Below, one piece after another: positions 50,576-58,883 of a stretch of 64,000 bases of DNA. Made by a program: the position numbers and the translations under genes. Each line of letters opens with the position of its first letter. The first letter of the stretch is position 1. The stretch is from the NCBI GenBank assembly GCA_013823135.1, contig PNLP01000022.1, forward strand, positions 1-64,000, written 5' to 3'. This DNA is from Planctomycetaceae bacterium (lineage in GTDB: Bacteria > Planctomycetota > Planctomycetia > Gemmatales > Gemmataceae). The notes beneath the pieces were generated by a model. The model was not told the origin of the DNA. It did not search any database and saw only the letters and a list, made by a program, of their open reading frames with translations.

Positions 50576-51436
50576 ATGTCTCGTCGAATCACGGTCGCGG
50601 TCGGGCTGGTGCTGGCGTTCGCCGTCGTGGGGTTGGCCGTCACTGCGTTGCAGCGGGCTCGCCTGAACGCGCAAGTGGAAGAGTCGCGCAACAACCTGCG
50701 ACAGATCGCCTTGTTCGCGGCACACAACGCGGACCCTAATGCGCCGCTCGGAACCTTGACCAAGGGAGCCACGGAGAAACTCCCCAGGGAGATTCCCGCC
50801 GCGACGATCGTTTTGCAAGGCGTGCCACCAGACGATCGCTTGAGCTGGGTCGTCGCGATTCTTCCCGCGCTCGATCAGCGGAAGCATCGGAGTGACATCT
50901 TCTTGTCGCAACTCAAACTCGATCAACCGTGGTCGGCCGCACCCAACCAAGAAGTGGCGATCGCCCGGCTCACGGTGCTGCTCTGCCCAGGGAGAGCACC
51001 ATCGACGCCGACCGGGTTCCCGGCCCCGACGTGCTATGTTGGCATCGCGGGTGTTGGTGCGGATGCCGCGACCCTCGCACTGGTTCCGGGGTTGCCAACC
51101 CCCGGACGGGCGGGGCCGTTCCGCTACGACGCGCCGACGCCGTTCGACCGGATCACGGACGGGTTGAGCCAGTCGCTTCTGTTTGGCGAGACCGCCGATT
51201 CACCGGGGTCGTGGCTGCGGGGCGGCTTTTCGACGACACGCGGCTTCGACACGGCTCCGGGGGCGAAACCGTACCTGGGCGGAGGGGGGCAGTTTGGCGG
51301 CTACTTCCCGAACAGTACGAACTTCGCGATTTGCGACGGTTCCGTGCGGACGTTCACGCAGCGTGTCACGCCAGACGTGCTGTTGAAACTGGCGACGATC
51401 GCCGGCGGAGAAGAAGAACTGGTTCCCGAGGATTGA
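50576..51436 (+). CDS. DUF1559-like exported protein
   Basis: 286 residues. An N-terminal membrane helix (TVAVGLVLAFAVVGLAVTAL), then ESRNNLRQIALFAAHN, equivalent to the DUF1559 NNLKQIGLA block. GLSQSLLFGETAD and NFAICDGSVRTF match the family C-terminal motifs. DUF1559 proteins are pilin-like and expanded in planctomycetes, but the usual prepilin cleavage motif (GFTLIE) is missing here, so it is likely anchored, not processed. It follows the kinase by 63 bases. Confidence 0.82.
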   Translation: MSRRITVAVGLVLAFAVVGLAVTALQRARLNAQVEESRNNLRQIALFAAHNADPNAPLGTLTKGATEKLPREIPAATIVLQGVPPDDRLSWVVAILPALDQRKHRSDIFLSQLKLDQPWSAAPNQEVAIARLTVLLCPGRAPSTPTGFPAPTCYVGIAGVGADAATLALVPGLPTPGRAGPFRYDAPTPFDRITDGLSQSLLFGETADSPGSWLRGGFSTTRGFDTAPGAKPYLGGGGQFGGYFPNSTNFAICDGSVRTFTQRVTPDVLLKLATIAGGEEELVPED

Positions 51437-51443
51437 ACCAGTA

Positions 51444-51549
51444 TTTGGTCCGAGCCCGAGCGCCAAGCGAGGGTCTGGTTGATCCTCGCTTGGCGCTCGG
51501 GCTCGGACCAAACACGCAACACAAACCTTTCTTCGCGCTCGGGTTCGGA
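51444..51549. repeat. family 3 palindrome with extra degenerate arm, copy 2
   Basis: Perfect 29-bp arms at 51444-51472 and 51484-51512, sharing its core with 37014. A decayed further arm, CTTCGCGCTCGGGTTCGGA, follows at 51531-51549. It lies between converging genes. Confidence 0.9.
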
Positions 51550-51565
51550 ACGCTCCTTTCCGCGG

Positions 51566-52984
51566 TCACACTTCGATTCGCTTCCACCGGCCGCTCGCGT
51601 ATCGCACCGCGAAGAAACTCCCACGCACCCAGATGTCGGCACACATCGCCATCCACGCGCCGATCAACCCCAGGTTCCAGCCCTGAACCACGCCCAGCCA
51701 GCCGAGGTTAATCTCGGCCTGAGTGAGCAGGTACGCCAGCGGGATGCGGACCCCCAGGAAACCGACCCAACTGATGAGCACGGGGACACGGGTGTCGCCC
51801 GCGCCACGAAGTGCCGACGTGAAGATGATCTGGCTCGCAAGCGCCGGCATGGCCAGCGCAATGAGCCGCAGCGCGGGAACCCCGGCGTCGATCACTGGCT
51901 GAGAGCTGGATTCGTGGCAGAACAGCCTGAACATCGGCACGGCGAACAGGATGAACATGACCCCCATCCCGGTCATCACGCCGGCACCCATCTGGAACGC
52001 AACCCAGCCGCACCGCGAGGCACGCGCCGGATTCCCGGCTCCGAGGTTCTGCCCGATCAGTGTCATGGCTGCGGTGCCGAACGCCGCACCCGCGAGGAAG
52101 CCGAACGCCTCCCAATTCAAGGCGATTCCGTGTGCGGCCGTCGCGGTGTCGCCCAGTCGATTCACCAGACTCAGGAACCAGAGCTGGCACACCGCGACCG
52201 ACATGCTATCGACCGCGGCGGGCACGCTCACGCGGAGCAACCGGCGAAGAAGGTCGAAATCCGGGACGAGGTTCGCCCACGTGAGTTGAAGCCCGGACTT
52301 CCCCCGTGCCAGGATCGCAAGCAGAACGACGCACCCGACGAGGTGACTCAACCCCGTCCCCAGCGAGATCCCCGCGAACCCCAACCCCGGCCACGGACCG
52401 ATACCGAAGCACAGCAACCACGCGAGCGGAATGTTCAGCACGGCGACGAACCCGAGCACCTTCAACCCCGTGCGTGTGTCGCCGGCCCCGGACAGGCACG
52501 CGATGCACGCCGACTCCGTGATCTGGAACACGAGCATCGCGGCCAGCGGCATCAGGAACTGAATGGCGTAAGTGGCCGCATCGCCGTGGAGTTGCAACGC
52601 AGCGACCAGATAGGGCAAACCCAGCACGCCGCTGACGGTCCCGATCAGGCCGAACGCAATCCCCAGACAGATGGCCTGCCCGGTCGCACGGTGAGCCAGT
52701 GAGAAGTCTTTCGCGCCGACGAACCGCGCGACGAGTGCCGTGGCCCCAACACTGACGACAACGGTGTAGCTGGAGACGAACCAGTACAGGTAGTTCGCGG
52801 TGTTGAGGGCCGAGAGGTACGTCGCACGGGTCGTGGGGTCCGGAAGCTCGAAATGGTCCGCGAGGTACTGGTCGGACATCCGGACGAGCAGATGCAGGTA
52901 CTGCTGGGCCAGCGCCGGCAACGCCAGTGCGAGCACCGCTCGCCAGATGGGTCGCAATCCGTCGGGAGCCACGGCAGTTTCCAT
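51566..52984 (-). CDS. MATE family efflux transporter
   Basis: 472 residues with twelve predicted helices in two similar bundles. PALAQQYLHLLVRMSDQYLA at the start and LSGAGDTRTGLK / LRGAGDTRVPVLIS repeated in each half are MATE signatures. These proteins export drugs or metabolites in exchange for Na+ or H+. The substrate is unknown. ATG 52984. Confidence 0.9.
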   Translation of the reverse strand: METAVAPDGLRPIWRAVLALALPALAQQYLHLLVRMSDQYLADHFELPDPTTRATYLSALNTANYLYWFVSSYTVVVSVGATALVARFVGAKDFSLAHRATGQAICLGIAFGLIGTVSGVLGLPYLVAALQLHGDAATYAIQFLMPLAAMLVFQITESACIACLSGAGDTRTGLKVLGFVAVLNIPLAWLLCFGIGPWPGLGFAGISLGTGLSHLVGCVVLLAILARGKSGLQLTWANLVPDFDLLRRLLRVSVPAAVDSMSVAVCQLWFLSLVNRLGDTATAAHGIALNWEAFGFLAGAAFGTAAMTLIGQNLGAGNPARASRCGWVAFQMGAGVMTGMGVMFILFAVPMFRLFCHESSSQPVIDAGVPALRLIALAMPALASQIIFTSALRGAGDTRVPVLISWVGFLGVRIPLAYLLTQAEINLGWLGVVQGWNLGLIGAWMAMCADIWVRGSFFAVRYASGRWKRIEV

Positions 52985-53139
52985 GTGAGCATGATAAGGC
53001 CGGCGCGGGTACGCGGCGTGAACGTCCGGCACGAAGCACCAAAACGATTGTCGCCCTGATGTTGCATTTCCTGACCGGTTGTCGGTTCTTATAACGACGG
53101 CTGCTCTCGAAGCGGTCGAGCCGGAAAAGGCTGGGAACG

Positions 53140-53934
53140 ATGTCCACCAAACTCCGCGTCGGCGCGGTCAACTACCTGAACTCCAAACCGCTCGTCGAAC
53201 GGCTCTCCGAGTTCGCGTCCAATATCGACCTGTCCCTCGATCTCCCAAGCCGGCTTGCCGATCAAATGGCCGCGGGCGATCTCGATGTCGGGCTGATTCC
53301 GGTCGTGGAGTTCTTCCGGGGTGACGGCTACACGTTCATCCCGAACATCGCGATTGCGTCGCGCGGGCCAGTGCTGAGCGTCACGCTGTTCAGCCGCGTG
53401 CCGTGGGCCGAGATTCGCTCCGTGGCGCTCGACGAAGGCTCCCGTACGAGTGCCGCGCTCACCAAGATTCTGCTGCGAACGCGCCACGGGCTGAACCCGC
53501 GATTCGAGCAACTGCCGATCGATGCCCCGGCCGAACAGGTGAAGACAGACGCGGTGTTGCTTATCGGCGATCGGGCGATGCGTGCGTGCTTGCCGGACCA
53601 CCGCTACGCATATGACTTGGGCGAAGAGTGGACCGCGTGGACGGGGCTTCCGATGGTCTACGCGGTGTGGGCCGTGCGGGGTGGCGTCGAACTCGGCACG
53701 GCGGAACGCGGCTTCCAGAAGGCGAAGGAATACGGGCTGTCGCGGGCCGGGGCGATTGCCCAGCGTGAGGCACCGGAGCTGGGGCTCGACGCGGGGTTCT
53801 GCCGACGCTACCTCGAAACCGTGATCCGCTACGACCTCGGGGCCGCAGAGTTGGCGGGGTTGCGGCGGTATCACGAACTCGCGGCCGAGCTGGGACTGGC
53901 ACCGGAACTGAGTTTGGCGAGCGGGGCGGCGTAA
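53140..53934 (+). CDS. mqnA: MqnA, chorismate dehydratase (futalosine pathway)
   Basis: 264 residues. The opening RVGAVNYLNSKPLV and VGLIPVVEFF, with ALDEGSRTSAALTKILL, are MqnA motifs. MqnA dehydrates chorismate to 3-[(1-carboxyvinyl)oxy]benzoate, the first step of the futalosine route to menaquinone. Its last codons and stop lie in a 30-base palindrome arm. mqnC follows directly. Confidence 0.9.
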   Translation: MSTKLRVGAVNYLNSKPLVERLSEFASNIDLSLDLPSRLADQMAAGDLDVGLIPVVEFFRGDGYTFIPNIAIASRGPVLSVTLFSRVPWAEIRSVALDEGSRTSAALTKILLRTRHGLNPRFEQLPIDAPAEQVKTDAVLLIGDRAMRACLPDHRYAYDLGEEWTAWTGLPMVYAVWAVRGGVELGTAERGFQKAKEYGLSRAGAIAQREAPELGLDAGFCRRYLETVIRYDLGAAELAGLRRYHELAAELGLAPELSLASGAA

Positions 53935-54006
53935 GCCCCCCGAGTTTGATTTGAAAAGACCAAAAGACGAAGACAAGACTCGGGGGCTTACGCCGCCCCG
54001 CTCGCC
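53916..54006. repeat. 29-bp-stem palindrome between mqnA and mqnC
   Basis: Left arm 53916-53945 and right arm 53978-54006 are complementary except for one bulged C (core GAGCGGGGCGGCGTAAGCCC). The left arm carries the mqnA stop codon (53932-53934); the right arm ends just before the mqnC ribosome site. Confidence 0.9.
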
Positions 54007-54011
54007 AGGAG
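54007..54011 (+). promoter_or_regulatory. ribosome binding site deciding the mqnC start
   Basis: AGGAG sits directly against the ATG at 54012 but 6 bases before the ATG at 54018, so 54018 is the likelier start. Confidence 0.6.
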
Positions 54012-54017
54012 ATGAAC

Positions 54018-55133
54018 ATGAGCACCACCATCGACACCATACTCGCCAAGGCCGTTCGCGGTGAACGGATCACCCAGGCCGAGGGCGTCGAGCTGTTCGG
54101 ATGCCGCGACCTGCACAAGCTCGGGCGGGCTGCACACGCCGTCACGATGCGGTTGCACCCGGAACCATATCGCACGTTCAACATCGACCGGAACGTGAAC
54201 TACACAAACGTCTGTGCCGCGGTGTGCGACTTCTGCGCGTTCTATCGCAAGACCGGCGACACCGACGCATACGTGCTGCCGCGCGAGGAACTGTACAAGA
54301 AGATCGAGGAAACCATCGCCCTCGGGGGCGATCAAATTCTCATGCAGGGCGGCATGCACCCGTCGCTGAAGCTCGAATGGTACGAGGAACTGCTGCGAGA
54401 TCTGCGGGCACGCTACCCGCAAGTGAACCTGCACGCGTTCAGCCCGCCGGAAATCTGGCACTTCCACAAGCTCAACAAGCTGCCGCTGCGTGAGGTGCTT
54501 CAACGCCTGAAGGACGCAGGGCTCGGCAGCCTCCCCGGCGGCGGCGGCGAAATCCTCGTGGATCGCGTTCGCAAGGAACTCACCAAGAACAAGGCGCTCA
54601 CCGAGGACTGGCTGGAAGTGTCGCGGGTCTGGCACCAACTCGGCGGCCGCTCGACCTGCACCATGATGTTCGGCCACATCGAGACCGACGCCGAACGCAT
54701 CGAACACCTGACCCGATTGCGCGACCTGCAGGACGAAACCGGCGGCTTCACCGCGTTCATTTGTTGGACCATGCAACCCGGTCACAAGATGGCCGACGCT
54801 CCCGAATCCGGCGCGTTCGAGTACTTGCGAACGCAAGCCATCGCGCGGCTGTACCTCGACAACATTCCGAACATCCAGTCGTCGTGGGTGACGCAGGGCG
54901 GCAAGATCGGGCAGGTCGCGCTGTTCTTCGGGGCGAACGACATGGGCTCGCTGATGATCGAGGAGAACGTCGTCGCGTCGGCGGGCACGGTTCACTACCT
55001 GACGCTGGAAGAGATCAAACGCAGCATTCGTGAAGCGGGCTGGGAGCCGCGACAACGTAACGTCTTCTACCAACTCGTCGAGGAACGGACTCCGAAGCCC
55101 CTGCCCGAAACCGCACTGCCTGTTCTGGCATGA
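54018..55133 (+). CDS. mqnC: MqnC, cyclic dehypoxanthinyl futalosine synthase
   Basis: 371 residues, radical SAM. The cluster motif C66-x3-C70-x2-C73 is in NVNYTNVCAAVCDFCAFYRK. Further MqnC marks are QILMQGGMHPSLKLEWYEEL, LHAFSPPEI, SLPGGGGEILVDRVR and the C-terminal IQSSWVTQGGKIGQVALFFG, GANDMGSLMIEENVV. These fit MqnC better than MqnE. It cyclises dehypoxanthine futalosine in menaquinone synthesis. MqnB, MqnD and MqnE are not in the window. Confidence 0.9.
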   Translation: MSTTIDTILAKAVRGERITQAEGVELFGCRDLHKLGRAAHAVTMRLHPEPYRTFNIDRNVNYTNVCAAVCDFCAFYRKTGDTDAYVLPREELYKKIEETIALGGDQILMQGGMHPSLKLEWYEELLRDLRARYPQVNLHAFSPPEIWHFHKLNKLPLREVLQRLKDAGLGSLPGGGGEILVDRVRKELTKNKALTEDWLEVSRVWHQLGGRSTCTMMFGHIETDAERIEHLTRLRDLQDETGGFTAFICWTMQPGHKMADAPESGAFEYLRTQAIARLYLDNIPNIQSSWVTQGGKIGQVALFFGANDMGSLMIEENVVASAGTVHYLTLEEIKRSIREAGWEPRQRNVFYQLVEERTPKPLPETALPVLA

Positions 55134-55153
55134 GTCGGCACGAAAGCGGAAGA

Positions 55154-55401
55154 GAGTGATCCGCAGATTACGCAGATTGACACAGATTATCAGACAGAAG
55201 ACCGAAAGCAGGATTAACCACAGAGTCACAGAGGGCACAGAGAGGAAACCGAACACCGAGACAATGCAGGGTTTGAGCACAACTCTTCATCGGCCTTTTG
55301 TCTTCTCTCTGTGCCCTCTGTGACTCTGTGGTTAATCCTGCTTTCTTCAAATCTCTTCCGTCTTCCAATCTGTGTCTATCTGCGTAATCTGTGGATAACT
55401 C
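55154..55401. repeat. 248-bp long inverted repeat built of near-repeated words
   Basis: Outer arms 55154-55188 / 55367-55401 match at 32 of 35 positions (CAGATTACGCAGAT words). Inner arms 55205-55246 / 55303-55344 are almost perfect over about 42 bp (AACCACAGAGTCACAGAG words). It fills the whole 302-base gap between mqnC and the next gene, leaving no room for another gene. Confidence 0.9.
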
Positions 55402-55435
55402 TCTTGTTCTTCCTCGGTTCTGGTGCGGGGTCTGC

Positions 55436-56197
55436 ATGGCCGACGACTTCGCGATGCGGTTGCAACTCCAGAAGGTACTCGCGTACCGCGAACTGTGCCG
55501 GGGCGTTCGTCGCTCCGGGCGGGACAACGTCTTCTTCGCGATGCTGATGCTCTTCTTCGCTTACCTCGCCTGGGACAACGGTGCCCCCGCGATGACGCTC
55601 GTTCTGTACGGCATCCTGGCGACCGGCGAAATGTTCGTGGGCTTCTTCAAGTGGGTGTTCCCTTCGGCCGAAGGGGTGCTCCTCGACGGCTTCGTGCTGC
55701 TCGTGTTCGTGGGGTTCAACTTCCTCGGATTCCTGGTCGGAAGGCCGCCGCCCTCGTGGGTGATCCTTCTCGGGCTGTTCATGCTCTGGGGGGCGATTGG
55801 TCGCTTCAAGGCTTACGCTCAACTGCGAAAGCTCTTCGCCGAGCGACCCAGTGCTGACCACATGGCGTGGTTCGACGACCTCGTTGCGGAGATTCGTGCC
55901 GCCGACCCGCAAACTGACGAACTGGCAATCGACTTGCCAACCAAGCCGCACTGGAAGGCGAAGTTGCTGGGAACGACAATCTTCTTCGTCGCCGATCGTG
56001 GGCATACGGTCGTGATCCTGGGGCCGCACGACTTCGAGATTTTGCGAGAGAAGACGGACCACGGCACCGGCCGGCGGAAGGCGCTGTTCACCATCTTCGA
56101 TGTGCCGCACCCCGAGTTCGAGATTACGGATACGACCTGGGCGAACTACCAGAAGTGGCGTGCCGCGAACGCGGTGGCATCGGGCGGGCAACCATGA
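55436..56197 (+). CDS. membrane protein coupled to an ABC ATPase
   Basis: 253 residues. Cytoplasmic N-terminus, then about four membrane helices in the 36-130 region (VFFAMLMLFFAYLAWD, AMTLVLYGILATGEMFVGFF, GFVLLVFVGFNFLGFLVG, VILLGLFMLWGAIG), then a soluble C-terminal domain (about 135-253). I do not recognise it as a known ABC permease. Its stop overlaps the ATPase start (ATGA), so it is likely the ATPase partner. Function unknown. Confidence 0.72.
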   Translation: MADDFAMRLQLQKVLAYRELCRGVRRSGRDNVFFAMLMLFFAYLAWDNGAPAMTLVLYGILATGEMFVGFFKWVFPSAEGVLLDGFVLLVFVGFNFLGFLVGRPPPSWVILLGLFMLWGAIGRFKAYAQLRKLFAERPSADHMAWFDDLVAEIRAADPQTDELAIDLPTKPHWKAKLLGTTIFFVADRGHTVVILGPHDFEILREKTDHGTGRRKALFTIFDVPHPEFEITDTTWANYQKWRAANAVASGGQP

Positions 56198-56919
56198 TCG
56201 AAGTCTCCGACCTCTCGAAGTGGTTTCCCGCTCCGGGTGGCATCAAAAGCGCCGTGGACTCGGTGCGATTCGTCGTGCGTCCGGGTGAGGTGCTCGGGCT
56301 GCTCGGCCCGAACGGAGCCGGGAAGACGACCACGCTCCGGATGCTCTGCACGGTCCTGAAGCCCTCCGCGGGCACGGCCACCGTCGCGGGGTACGACGTG
56401 GTCACGCAGGCTTCCGAGGTTCGCCGGCACGTCGGGTTCCTCTCCGCGAACACCGGCGTCTACGACCGCATGACGGCCTGGGAGATGGTTCGGTACTACG
56501 GTCGCCTTCACCAGCTTGCCCCGGATGTGCTCGATCAGCGACTCGAAGAACTCTTTGCCACGCTGGCGATGAACGACTTCCGCAACGTCGTCGGCGGCAA
56601 GATGAGCACCGGAATGAAGCAGAAGGTTTCCATCGCCCGGGCGCTGGTCAACGACCCGCCGGTGCTGATTTTCGATGAGCCAACCAACGGGCTCGACGTG
56701 CTGATTCAACGCGCCGTGCTGGACAGCATCAAACAACTCCGTGGCCGCGGGAAAACGGTCCTGTTCTCGACGCACATCATGCGAGAGGTCGAGAAACTGT
56801 GCGACCGCGTGGCGATCATGGCTCACGGCAAGATCGTCTGCTGCGGCACGCTCGAAGAATTGCGAACGATGTACAAGCAGGACGATCTCGAAGAGCTGTT
56901 CTTCTCGCTGGTGTCGTGA
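56194..56919 (+). CDS. ABC transporter ATP-binding protein, NatA-like
   Basis: 241 residues. Walker A GPNGAGKTT (38-46), signature MSTGMKQK in place of LSGGQ (typical of the NatA/ABC-2 group), Walker B VLIFDEPTNGLD, and switch FSTHIMREVE. NatA-type proteins power ABC-2 exporters, including Na+ efflux. No ABC-2 permease follows; the gene ends in a palindrome and a convergent gene. The overlapping 55436 gene may replace or bind the permease. Confidence 0.9.
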   Translation: MIEVSDLSKWFPAPGGIKSAVDSVRFVVRPGEVLGLLGPNGAGKTTTLRMLCTVLKPSAGTATVAGYDVVTQASEVRRHVGFLSANTGVYDRMTAWEMVRYYGRLHQLAPDVLDQRLEELFATLAMNDFRNVVGGKMSTGMKQKVSIARALVNDPPVLIFDEPTNGLDVLIQRAVLDSIKQLRGRGKTVLFSTHIMREVEKLCDRVAIMAHGKIVCCGTLEELRTMYKQDDLEELFFSLVS

Positions 56920-56920
56920 T

Positions 56921-56982
56921 TGGTTGTGGCCGCTTGCGGCTTCGCAGGCCACCGCCTGCGAAGCCGCAAGCGGCCACAACCA
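56921..56982. repeat. 29-bp-stem perfect palindrome, family 4
   Basis: Arms 56921-56949 and 56954-56982 are perfectly complementary (core GGCCGCTTGCGGCTTCGCAG) with a 4-base loop. It lies between converging genes and ends at the stop of the next gene; a likely bidirectional terminator. Confidence 0.9.
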
Positions 56983-58473
56983 TCATTTCCTTTCGAACTC
57001 CTGATCCGAGAATCGCAGCCGCGTGGCCTTCCCGTTCATCACGGTGAACGGCAACACGCGCTCCTCGAAGAAGCCTGCCGTGATGCGGAAAGTGTCCCCC
57101 TCGAAGTGTTCCAGCGGGCACTCGAAGTTCCCCCACGTCAGCGCCAGCTTCCCATTGGTGTGAGACACGCGCGCCGTGCCGTATGCCGGGTGCGTGTAAT
57201 CGCCCACGTAACCGGCGAGCGGCAGTGTTGGCCGCGTATCCGGTTTGCGGGCCGCGTTCCTCGCATCCAGCGACGCCTTGCGGTCGGCGGCTTCCTGATC
57301 CACGATCTTGCGGAAGTACGCGTTCCAGTCCTTTGCCGGAAGGCCACAGTAAAGATCGATCAGCGAGTTGGTCAGGGCTGCGTTCATCCGCGTTTCCTGC
57401 AAGTTCGCCAGCACCGCGATGCCGAGGTTCTCGCCGGGCAGCATGGTAATCTGCACGCGGAAGCCGTCGATCATTCCGCCGTGGGAAATCACTTTCTTGC
57501 CGCGGTGGTCGTAGCACAGCCAGCCGAGGCAGTAACTCAGTTGCGCCGTGTCGGGGTTCAACAACTTCGCCAGCCCGTCGAGCCGGATGATGTTGTGGGG
57601 CGTCTTCGTCTCGTCCAGGTTCTTGACCGAAACGATTCGCGTGCCGTTGGGGTTGATGCCGTCGGAGAGGTGGAACTTGAGCCACGCCGCGACATCGCGA
57701 GCCGTCGCGTTCACGGACCCGGATGGGTTCGGCTCGCGGATCTCGTACCACGGCAGCATCCCCACCTTTCCGTCCTTCCCCAGCTTGTGCCCGCCGGCCC
57801 GCTCGGCCTCTTTGGGAATGTCCGTGGTCGTGAAGGTGACGCCGGTCATTCCGAGTGGCTCGCAAATGCGAGTGGCTACGAGCTTTTCCCATTTCTCACC
57901 TGTGCGTTTCTCGATGGCCCGGCCTGCCACGAGGAACGGAATGCTGGAATACTGAAACCCGCTTCGGAAGGGGTAATCGAGGGGCAAGGCCTGAGCACGT
58001 TTCAGCGTGTCGTCGATTCCCCACGGGGCGCGATACCAGAGGATGTCGTGCCCGCCGATGCCGCTCCTGTGGCAGAGGAGGTCGCGAATCGTCAACATTG
58101 CATCCGCGTTCGCGTCGGAGAGTTTGAAGCCGGGGAGGTGTTTGCGGAGGGGATCGTCCCAACCGATCACGCCGTCGTCGGCGAGCATCGCGAGGAGTGT
58201 CGTGGTGAATGCTTTGGAGCACGAAGCCAGCGGGAACACAGTGTCGGGGGTGACTTTCGCGGCCGCACCGAGTTCACGTACACCGAAACCTTTCAGCAAC
58301 TGCGTGTCGTCGCCACGAACGACGACCACGGCAACGCCGGGCACGTCCCAGGCACGCATCGCGTCGGTAACGAGCTTCTCGGCGACGGCTAGGTTGGGTT
58401 CGGCCGCGGTGGCACGGGGCCCAACGGCCGAAGACACCCACAAGATAAGCGGAACGAGGCAGACCATCGGCAT
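56983..58473 (-). CDS. exported beta-lactamase-family serine hydrolase
   Basis: 496 residues with a signal peptide (MPMVCLVPLILWVSSAVGPR). The class C/DD-peptidase motif S84-C-S-K87 is present. The second motif reads YSS (FQYSSIPF) where YxN is usual, and HGG (ISHGGMIDG) replaces KTG. A C-terminal domain (about 375-496, GYVGDYTHPAYGTARV) matches the DUF3471-like beta-barrel of this group. Such proteins are esterases or peptidases; few are true lactamases. Confidence 0.85.
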   Translation of the reverse strand: MPMVCLVPLILWVSSAVGPRATAAEPNLAVAEKLVTDAMRAWDVPGVAVVVVRGDDTQLLKGFGVRELGAAAKVTPDTVFPLASCSKAFTTTLLAMLADDGVIGWDDPLRKHLPGFKLSDANADAMLTIRDLLCHRSGIGGHDILWYRAPWGIDDTLKRAQALPLDYPFRSGFQYSSIPFLVAGRAIEKRTGEKWEKLVATRICEPLGMTGVTFTTTDIPKEAERAGGHKLGKDGKVGMLPWYEIREPNPSGSVNATARDVAAWLKFHLSDGINPNGTRIVSVKNLDETKTPHNIIRLDGLAKLLNPDTAQLSYCLGWLCYDHRGKKVISHGGMIDGFRVQITMLPGENLGIAVLANLQETRMNAALTNSLIDLYCGLPAKDWNAYFRKIVDQEAADRKASLDARNAARKPDTRPTLPLAGYVGDYTHPAYGTARVSHTNGKLALTWGNFECPLEHFEGDTFRITAGFFEERVLPFTVMNGKATRLRFSDQEFERK

Positions 58474-58883
58474 CTCAGTGTCGTATCAGCGAAGAGCGGT
58501 TGTCCTCATTGGACACCATTTCTCGGAGGCGGGCCACAGCGACGTGGGCGGCTTACCCAAGTTACCCGCGGACAAGTACCCACTTCGTCTCGCCTTCCCA
58601 CTCCCACACGGCGGTCGATACCCCGCACATTCGCTGCACGGTCGGCTCCCACCCAGATTCGCAATTTCGCTAGAAATCAAGGGGAAAATTCGCCATCAAC
58701 GTCCCGATTTCGCACCAAACCGGCTTGACCGCATTGGGCAGCCCGCTATTGTCCCGCGACTTTCCGCCCCAAGGCGCGAAATCACTCGACAGGGGAACGA
58801 CACCCACAGGGTGTCGGGTTTGTGGATGGGTTGGGGAGCCCACCGCAGACCGGTCGTCCACGCTGTGAAGGGGGATCCGGGTT
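58474..58883. other. divergent spacer with a promoter
   Basis: 410 bases between divergent genes with no convincing coding frame. It contains the promoter at 58725-58752 and a leader of about 120 bases before the barrel gene. No clear promoter is seen for the minus-strand hydrolase. Confidence 0.5.
58725..58752 (+). promoter_or_regulatory. sigma-70-type promoter of the barrel gene
   Basis: TTGACC (58725-58730), 16-base spacer, TATTGT (58747-58752). The transcript would have a leader of about 120 bases. Confidence 0.45.
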
